DNA of 11,835 nucleotides from CACEUX01 sp964404235 (lineage in GTDB: Bacteria; Fidelibacterota; Marinisomatia; Marinisomatales; UBA1611): assembly GCA_964404235.1 (NCBI GenBank), contig CAYOJL010000066.1, positions 1 to 11,835 of the forward strand. Direction: 5' to 3'. Under the pieces are notes generated by a model. The model worked only from the letters and a program-made list of their open reading frames with translations. It searched no databases and had not been told where the DNA came from. The first letter of the stretch is position 1, and every line of letters begins with the position of its first letter. The position numbers were made by a program, and so were the translations under genes. Shown piece by piece: positions 7,108 through 11,835 of the stretch.

Positions 7108-7812
7108 ATGGAAAAACTAATTGAATTACAAGGGATTGATACAAAGCTTAGAGATCTTAATGATCTATTAGGAGATCTCCCTTCAAAAGTAGAAGTGTTA
7201 AATCAACAGGAAGAATCAATAAAAAACTCTCTGAATGAAAATAAGAAACGATTGAAAGAGCTAGAGGTTCTAGTGCATAAAAGAGAGGTTGAGATTGCTC
7301 AAGTTGATGAGAAAATCAGTAAACTTAAAGACCAACTTTTTCTTGTCACTAATAATAAACAGTATGACGCACTGATGACAGAGATGGATCATTTTAAAGA
7401 GAAAAAGTCTACTTTTGAATCGGAAACCATTGCTTTTCTTGAAGAGAAAGAACAATTGGCTGATTCAATTGAATCTATGGAGTCCGAATTAGATGACCTA
7501 TCTGAAGATCTTGAAAAAAGAAGGGAAAAATTAGAGTCTGCAATTTCAGAATCTGCAGATGAAAAATTATCATTAGAAAAACAGCGAAAGGAAAGCGTAG
7601 ACAAAATAGATGTTAATATTGTATCCGTGTATGATAGGGTAATGGGTGCACGTGGTGGCCTTGCAGTAGTGCAAGTAGAAGGTTCAGGTTGTGGAGGTTG
7701 TGGCGCGCATATTCCACCACAAACCCTTACAGAGGTTCGCGCAAAGTCCGCGATTCATAATTGTGATATGTGTGGACGGTTTTTATATAACGAAAAAATA
7801 TCTGTAAATTAG
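7108..7812 (+). CDS. Coiled-coil C4 zinc-ribbon protein (COG1579/CT398 type)
   Basis: The protein has 234 residues. About residues 1-180 are charged heptad-like sequence rich in Lys, Glu, Leu and Ser, predicted to form a long antiparallel coiled coil. A central conserved patch, LFLVTNNKQYDALMTEMDHFK, is typical of the family. The C-terminus is a zinc ribbon with C195-x2-C198 (GSGCGGCGAHIPPQ) and C219-x2-C222 (CDMCGRFLY). Length and order match the COG1579 family, predicted nucleic-acid-binding proteins. The Chlamydia member CT398 is reported to bind RpoN and a flagellar protein, but the general function is not settled. An AAGGG at 7092-7096 lies 11 nt before the ATG, a long but possible ribosome-binding distance. 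The gene sits just after an intrinsic terminator and directly before rnpB, 19 nt from its predicted 5' end. The gene-rnpB linkage may reflect a role in RNA metabolism, but that is inference. Confidence 0.9.
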   Translation: MEKLIELQGIDTKLRDLNDLLGDLPSKVEVLNQQEESIKNSLNENKKRLKELEVLVHKREVEIAQVDEKISKLKDQLFLVTNNKQYDALMTEMDHFKEKKSTFESETIAFLEEKEQLADSIESMESELDDLSEDLEKRREKLESAISESADEKLSLEKQRKESVDKIDVNIVSVYDRVMGARGGLAVVQVEGSGCGGCGAHIPPQTLTEVRAKSAIHNCDMCGRFLYNEKISVN

Positions 7813-7831
7813 ATTATAAATAAATAATTGT

Positions 7832-8197
7832 GTCGGTCGGATGGTTACTCTGGGCTTGTTGGTTCAACCCCAGAGAGGAAAGTCCGGGCACCGCAGAATA
7901 GGATGCTCCTTAGCGAGGTGAGGTCTGATTTTTCAGATCATGGAAAGTGCAACAGAAAATAAACCGCCTTCGGGTAAGGGTGAAACAGTGGTGTAAGAGA
8001 CCACTATATCTTGAAGAAATTCAAAATATTTGCAAACCCCATCCGGTGCAAGATCGAATAGGCTCTTAGATGTTATTCGCATTATTTGAAGAGTGGGTAG
8101 ATTGCTTGAAATTTGTGGCAACATAAATTCTAGATGAATGACCATCCATTAGATCATCAATTGATCTAGTGACAAAACTCGGCTTATAGACCGACTC
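7832..8197 (+). ncRNA. rnpB: RNase P RNA, bacterial type A
   Basis: This is the catalytic RNA that removes 5' leaders from pre-tRNAs together with RnpA protein. The conserved cores are present in order: GAGGAAAGTCCGGGC near 7874, GTGCAACAGAAAATAAACCGCC near 7947 (shown in parts), GGTAAGGGTGAAAC near 7973, GTAAGAGACCAC near 7994, GGTGCAAGATCGAATAGG near 8045, TAGATGAATGACC near 8131 and CTCGGCTTATAGACC near 8179. Helix P1 is GTCGGTC (7832-7838) with GACCGAC (8189-8195). P3 is CTCTGGG with CCCCAGAG. A 9-bp hairpin at 8148-8170 matches an optional P19, absent from E. coli. L15 (about 8068-8087) lacks an evident GGU. About 366 nt is normal for type A. Ends are set from P1 and may be off by a few bases. 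No terminator hairpin is evident before the next gene. Confidence 0.96.
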
Positions 8198-8223
8198 AAT
8201 TATTTATTAATATTTATTTAATT

Positions 8224-9378
8224 ATGGATAGTTTATTCTTTAAAGAAGAGCATGTGATGATTCGAGATATGGTTCGAAATTTCGCTGATAATCAAGTTAT
8301 GCCTATTGCTCGTTCCTTAGATGAGGAAGAACAGTTCCCAGGTGAGTTGGTTCAAAAAATGGGAGAGTTAGGGCTTATGGGAATGATGGTTCCTGAAAAA
8401 TATGGAGGTTCAGGATTAGATATGATTGCTTTTGCTACGGCGATTATAGAATTAGCACGGGCAGATGCTTCTGTTGCAATTACAATGGCAGCACATAATT
8501 CACTTGGCACTATCCCGTTATTATTATTTGGTAATGATGATCAAAAGACGTCTTATCTCCCAAAACTTGCATCTGGTGAGATATTAGGTGCTTTTGGACT
8601 TACAGAGCCAGAAGCAGGTAGCGATGCTGGTGCGACAAAGACAAGAGCAATTAAATCGAATAATGATTATGTGGTCAATGGAGGAAAGATATTCATTACG
8701 AATGCTGGCGAAGCAGGCGTGTTATCATTTACGGCTCAAGTAATCGACAGTGGGAAGAATATTGGAATAGCAGCATTTATTATACCAACAGATACACAAG
8801 GATTGGAGATTGGGAAAAAAGAAAAAAAAATGGGTTGGAGAGCAAGTGATACTAGACAGATTTACTTTAAAGATATGAAAATTCCAAGCACGGCAATGCT
8901 TGGTAAACCTGAAAATGGTTTTAAAACATTTTTAAAGACGCTTACATCTGGTCGTATTTCAATAGGTGCTTTATCTGTTGGAACCGCTTTGGGAGCATAT
9001 GAGAAAGCTTTGAAATATTCGATTGAAAGGAGCGCATTTAATAAACCGATTCATGAATTCCAATCTATAGGATTTAAATTGGCAGATATGGCTACAGCAA
9101 TTGAAGCATCAAAATTATTGGTCTACCATGCAGCTTGGTTAAAAGACCAAGGCAAGAGAATTAACAAAGAAGCAGCCATGGCAAAACTTTTTGCAAGTGA
9201 GACAGCGATGGATGTTACAAGCGAGGCTATCCAGATTCATGGAGGATATGGATATGTAAAAGACTATGATGTCGAAAGATATTTTAGAGATGCAAAGATT
9301 CTTGAGATTGGCGAGGGCACTAGTGAAATACAGAGGCTTATTATTTCAAGAGAAATTATAAAGGATATTAATCTTTAA
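8224..9378 (+). CDS. Acyl-CoA dehydrogenase (FAD-dependent, short/medium-chain type)
   Basis: This 384-residue flavoenzyme should oxidise an acyl-CoA to the trans-2-enoyl-CoA and pass electrons to electron-transfer flavoprotein, in fatty-acid or branched-chain amino-acid breakdown. The three usual parts are present: an N-terminal helical domain (about 1-115), a middle beta domain with the FAD/substrate motif FGLTEPEAGSD (124-134), and a C-terminal helical domain. The C-terminal part has QIHGGYGYVKDYDVERYFRD and EIGEGTSEIQR. The catalytic base is expected to be Glu364 in GEGTSE, the position used by butyryl-CoA dehydrogenase type enzymes rather than isovaleryl-CoA dehydrogenase. Chain-length preference cannot be read from sequence. 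The gene begins 27 nt after rnpB with no Shine-Dalgarno site. Its stop overlaps the next start by one base (TAATG), implying translational coupling. No ETF genes are nearby. Confidence 0.95.
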   Translation: MDSLFFKEEHVMIRDMVRNFADNQVMPIARSLDEEEQFPGELVQKMGELGLMGMMVPEKYGGSGLDMIAFATAIIELARADASVAITMAAHNSLGTIPLLLFGNDDQKTSYLPKLASGEILGAFGLTEPEAGSDAGATKTRAIKSNNDYVVNGGKIFITNAGEAGVLSFTAQVIDSGKNIGIAAFIIPTDTQGLEIGKKEKKMGWRASDTRQIYFKDMKIPSTAMLGKPENGFKTFLKTLTSGRISIGALSVGTALGAYEKALKYSIERSAFNKPIHEFQSIGFKLADMATAIEASKLLVYHAAWLKDQGKRINKEAAMAKLFASETAMDVTSEAIQIHGGYGYVKDYDVERYFRDAKILEIGEGTSEIQRLIISREIIKDINL

Positions 9379-11690
9379 TGGTTAAAGAAAAGAAACAAAA
9401 TGTATTTTTAAGCTATGTGTTGTTAGATAAATACTGGCCACAATATTTAATTATCTTTTGTTTGATTATTTTAATCTCTTTTTTATTTCCACAAGGGAAA
9501 TCACTGCAATATGTATATCAACTAAATGACATTACCCGCGAACCAATCATTGCACCCTTTACATTTTCTATCCTGAAATCAGATGAAAAATTAAAAAAGG
9601 ATTTAGATGAACGTAGAAGATCAGTCCCCTCTGTTTTTAATAGAGATGATAAAATAGTAAATACACAATCCACTGCATTAAATGACTTTTTTTCAGGTGT
9701 GAATGATTTGCGTCGTGCTCATTTAAGATTAGAAGAATCCAAACGTCTGGTATATGAAAGGAGATACCATAAACAATATGAAAAGGCTAGGTCAGAATTT
9801 GTATCTGACAGTACCAATTTAGATATTATCAAAAGGAATTTTTCTCAGTTATATAGCTTTACACTACAAAAGAAAAATTGGTCTAATTATTTATCTAAAG
9901 ATTATGATTTAAATAAAAACAAAGGCCTTAAAAAAGATAAAGAATTAATTCTCCAAATTTGTCGTAACCGTTGGGCGGAGGGCATATATAACATTCCAAT
10001 TAATGATATTAATAGTGACCAAGTTGCTGTAAATCAAGGCACATTAGCAGATCTAACCTCGCCTGACAGCTTTAATGATCTGGAATTAGCTTGGATCAAG
10101 TCAAAAAAAGAACTTCTATCAGTTTTCGAAGAAGGTGATTTATTTCGCGATCTTGGATATGATCTAATTGTTGAATTCATGAAACCTAATCTACTATTTG
10201 ATAGAGAAATAACAGAGCGTAGGCAGAAACAAAGTTTAGATATAGTTCCTAGAAGTCAGGGTGTTGTTTTAGAGAATGAATTAATTGTTGATGCTAACAT
10301 GAGAATTACAGATGATATTTTATTAAAGCTGAATTCTCTTTCTGCAGCAATAAAAAAGCAGGATTACGGTACAGGAATCTTCAAAGACCTGCAAAGTATT
10401 ATAGGTACCATACTGTTATTATCCATGATTATTTCTCTATTTTTTACTTTTATAGTGATATATAGAAAATCCATTTTTCAAGATTGGAAAATGGTTTTAC
10501 TTATAAGTATTGTTTTCTTTTTACAGACTGCATCAGCGCATATTGTTCTGGTTCAGTTAGAGCTTTCCGAATATCTTATCCCTGTTACAATGGGAGCTAT
10601 GACCTTAACTATTTTATTTGATGCACGTATGGGGTTTATGGCTACTACTTCCATGGCAATCCTTATGGGGATAATGATGGGGCAAAATATTGATCTTGTT
10701 ATTGTCTCTATTTTTACCTCTACAGTTGCTATATATAATATTAGAGAGCTTCGAAAACGTAGTCAGTTATTTATTACAATGTTTGCGCTGATTGGTGCAA
10801 GTGTTCTTGTAATAATCGGATTAGGTCTCTTTAAAGAACATACTTGGGCAATAATGATCCGAGATATCCAGTTCCTAGTATTAAACAGTGTACTTGCACC
10901 AATTCTAACTTATGGCCTTATCGGCCTTTTTGAGATGGTATTTGAGGTTACTACAGACCTTACACTTATTGAATTGCTCGATTATGACCACCCACTATTG
11001 AAAGAGGCGCAAAGAGAAACAAATGGAACATTTAATCATAGTATTGTAGTTGGTAATCTAGCAGAGGCTTGTGCGAAAGCAATTGGGGCACATTCTTTAT
11101 TATGTCGTGTTGGTGCATATTATCATGATATAGGGAAGATGGATAAGTCCGAATATTTTATTGAAAATCAATATGGCGGTAAGAATAAACATGATGATAT
11201 TACATATACTATGAGTGCTCGAATTATAAGAGCACATGTAACTGAGGGTTTACGCCTAGCTAATGAGTATGGACTTCCTAAAGTGGTGTCTGATTTTATA
11301 CCTATGCATCATGGTACAACTAGAGTTGAATATTTTTATCGTCTTGCTTTAAAAGAAGCAGAAGAAAATGGCACCAAGGTAGATGAGTCAGCTTTTCGTT
11401 ACCCAGGTCCAAAACCCAATACGAAAGAAACTGGTATATTGATGATATGTGAAGCGGTAGAAGCAGCAGTTAGATCGATTAAAGAACCGGATATTTTTAA
11501 AATAGAAGCAATGATTGATAAAATAATTAATCAGAGAATTGAAGATGGCCAGTTAAATGAATGTCCCTTGACTCTTGATGAATTGAGTAAAATAAAAGGT
11601 ACAGTAGATGGAACCAGTGGTATGCTTCCTGTGCTTCGAGGTATCTATCATATAAGAGTAGAATACCCTGATGATGCTAAGCAACCTTAA
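9378..11690 (+). CDS. pgpH: Membrane HD-domain phosphodiesterase, PgpH/YqfF family (predicted c-di-AMP hydrolase)
   Basis: The protein has 770 residues, near the family's usual 700-800. Order of parts: one transmembrane helix at about 18-38, an extracytoplasmic 7TMR-HDED-type region (about 40-335, starting with ITREPIIAPFTFSI), seven predicted transmembrane helices at about 341-522, then a cytoplasmic HD domain (about 545-700). Metal-binding residues are recognisable: His554 (FNHS), His583-Asp584 (YYHDIGK), His620 (RAHVTEG) and His644-His645 (MHHG). The last ligand, an Asp in ADSVEAA-type motifs elsewhere, aligns by eye with Glu692 in CEAVEAAVRS. Characterised members (Listeria PgpH) cleave cyclic-di-AMP to pApA, and that role is inferred here. 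The start overlaps the acyl-CoA dehydrogenase stop by 1 nt, and ybeY follows after 5 nt. The pgpH-ybeY order is widely conserved, normally with phoH upstream, which is not seen here. Confidence 0.93.
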   Translation: MVKEKKQNVFLSYVLLDKYWPQYLIIFCLIILISFLFPQGKSLQYVYQLNDITREPIIAPFTFSILKSDEKLKKDLDERRRSVPSVFNRDDKIVNTQSTALNDFFSGVNDLRRAHLRLEESKRLVYERRYHKQYEKARSEFVSDSTNLDIIKRNFSQLYSFTLQKKNWSNYLSKDYDLNKNKGLKKDKELILQICRNRWAEGIYNIPINDINSDQVAVNQGTLADLTSPDSFNDLELAWIKSKKELLSVFEEGDLFRDLGYDLIVEFMKPNLLFDREITERRQKQSLDIVPRSQGVVLENELIVDANMRITDDILLKLNSLSAAIKKQDYGTGIFKDLQSIIGTILLLSMIISLFFTFIVIYRKSIFQDWKMVLLISIVFFLQTASAHIVLVQLELSEYLIPVTMGAMTLTILFDARMGFMATTSMAILMGIMMGQNIDLVIVSIFTSTVAIYNIRELRKRSQLFITMFALIGASVLVIIGLGLFKEHTWAIMIRDIQFLVLNSVLAPILTYGLIGLFEMVFEVTTDLTLIELLDYDHPLLKEAQRETNGTFNHSIVVGNLAEACAKAIGAHSLLCRVGAYYHDIGKMDKSEYFIENQYGGKNKHDDITYTMSARIIRAHVTEGLRLANEYGLPKVVSDFIPMHHGTTRVEYFYRLALKEAEENGTKVDESAFRYPGPKPNTKETGILMICEAVEAAVRSIKEPDIFKIEAMIDKIINQRIEDGQLNECPLTLDELSKIKGTVDGTSGMLPVLRGIYHIRVEYPDDAKQP

Positions 11691-11695
11691 TAATT

Positions 11696-11835
11696 ATGAT
11701 TCGAATATTAAGCGAATGTGATCCTCTATATGATGAACCTAATTTATCTTTTCTTAATGAAGTCACTACTAGCGTCCTTAACTCTCAAAAAATAACCAAA
11801 GCTGAGATCACATTTATTTTTGCTTCAGATGAATT
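11696..11835 (+). CDS. ybeY: Endoribonuclease YbeY, N-terminal part (truncated by window edge)
   Basis: Only the first 46 codons are inside the window, starting at ATG 11696, 5 nt after the pgpH stop. The translation ends with AEITFIFASDE, which fits the N-terminal beta strand and following ASDE(E/I) segment of YbeY (UPF0054). That family is a single-strand-specific, metal-dependent endoribonuclease for 16S rRNA 3' maturation and ribosome quality control. The diagnostic HGxLHLxGYDH metal motif would lie outside the window. The assignment relies on this short N-terminus and on the strongly conserved pgpH-ybeY gene order. The tight spacing suggests one transcript with the two upstream genes. 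Confidence 0.75.
   Translation, partial: MIRILSECDPLYDEPNLSFLNEVTTSVLNSQKITKAEITFIFASDE

Noticed and set aside
7270..7604. Minus-strand ORFs inside the zinc-ribbon gene
   Set aside because: Low-complexity Ser/Phe-rich translations are what antisense reading of a Lys/Glu coiled coil produces.
7815..7820. TATAAA as an rnpB -10 box
   Set aside because: Spacing to the RNA start is tolerable, but no -35 box is recognisable and the whole stretch is AT-rich, so it cannot be supported.
7933..8145. 70-codon minus-strand ORF
   Set aside because: It lies wholly within the RNase P RNA, whose conserved motifs explain the sequence.

Overview
The window looks like chromosomal DNA of an uncultured, AT-rich Gram-negative bacterium of the FCB superphylum. 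Candidatus Marinimicrobia (SAR406) or a close relative is my best guess. The reasons are a secreted protein ending in a Por/type IX-like sorting domain (NYPNPFNP...GQEI...SGVYF), a lipoprotein with a classical lipobox, and a general lack of strong Shine-Dalgarno sites. The taxon is inferred from protein style, not from a marker-gene tree.

Layout. (1) Positions 1-2466, plus strand: the 3' end of a repetitive phage-tail-fibre-like protein. It overlaps or closely abuts a secreted protein with a C-terminal sorting domain, so the two look like a cell-surface pair. (2) Positions 2479-6831, minus strand: a lipoprotein predicted to fold as an Ig-like domain plus a seven-bladed beta-propeller, and upstream of it a full-length glycine dehydrogenase (gcvP). 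Genes 1 and 2 converge with a 12-bp gap. (3) Positions 6832-7107: a 276-bp divergent intergenic region dense in structure. It holds a candidate gcvP promoter with little or no leader, a perfect 10-bp inverted repeat, an 11-bp direct repeat, and a 33-codon ORF whose mRNA folds into two hairpins and which ends inside a strong intrinsic terminator. (4) Positions 7108-11835, plus strand: a coiled-coil zinc-ribbon protein (COG1579 type), the RNase P RNA (rnpB), an acyl-CoA dehydrogenase, a membrane HD-domain cyclic-di-AMP phosphodiesterase (PgpH/YqfF family) overlapping it by 1 nt, and the start of ybeY.

Functionally this is mostly housekeeping: glycine cleavage, tRNA 5' processing, rRNA maturation through YbeY, acyl-CoA oxidation and second-messenger turnover. 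The surface-protein block on the left is the accessory part. The least explained stretch is 6900-7090, which could be a small RNA or a translation-controlled attenuator in front of the zinc-ribbon gene. Two departures from family consensus also deserve checking: no obvious GGU motif in L15 of the RNase P RNA, and a Glu where PgpH normally has its last metal-binding Asp. I see no CRISPR array, tRNA, insertion sequence or integrase.
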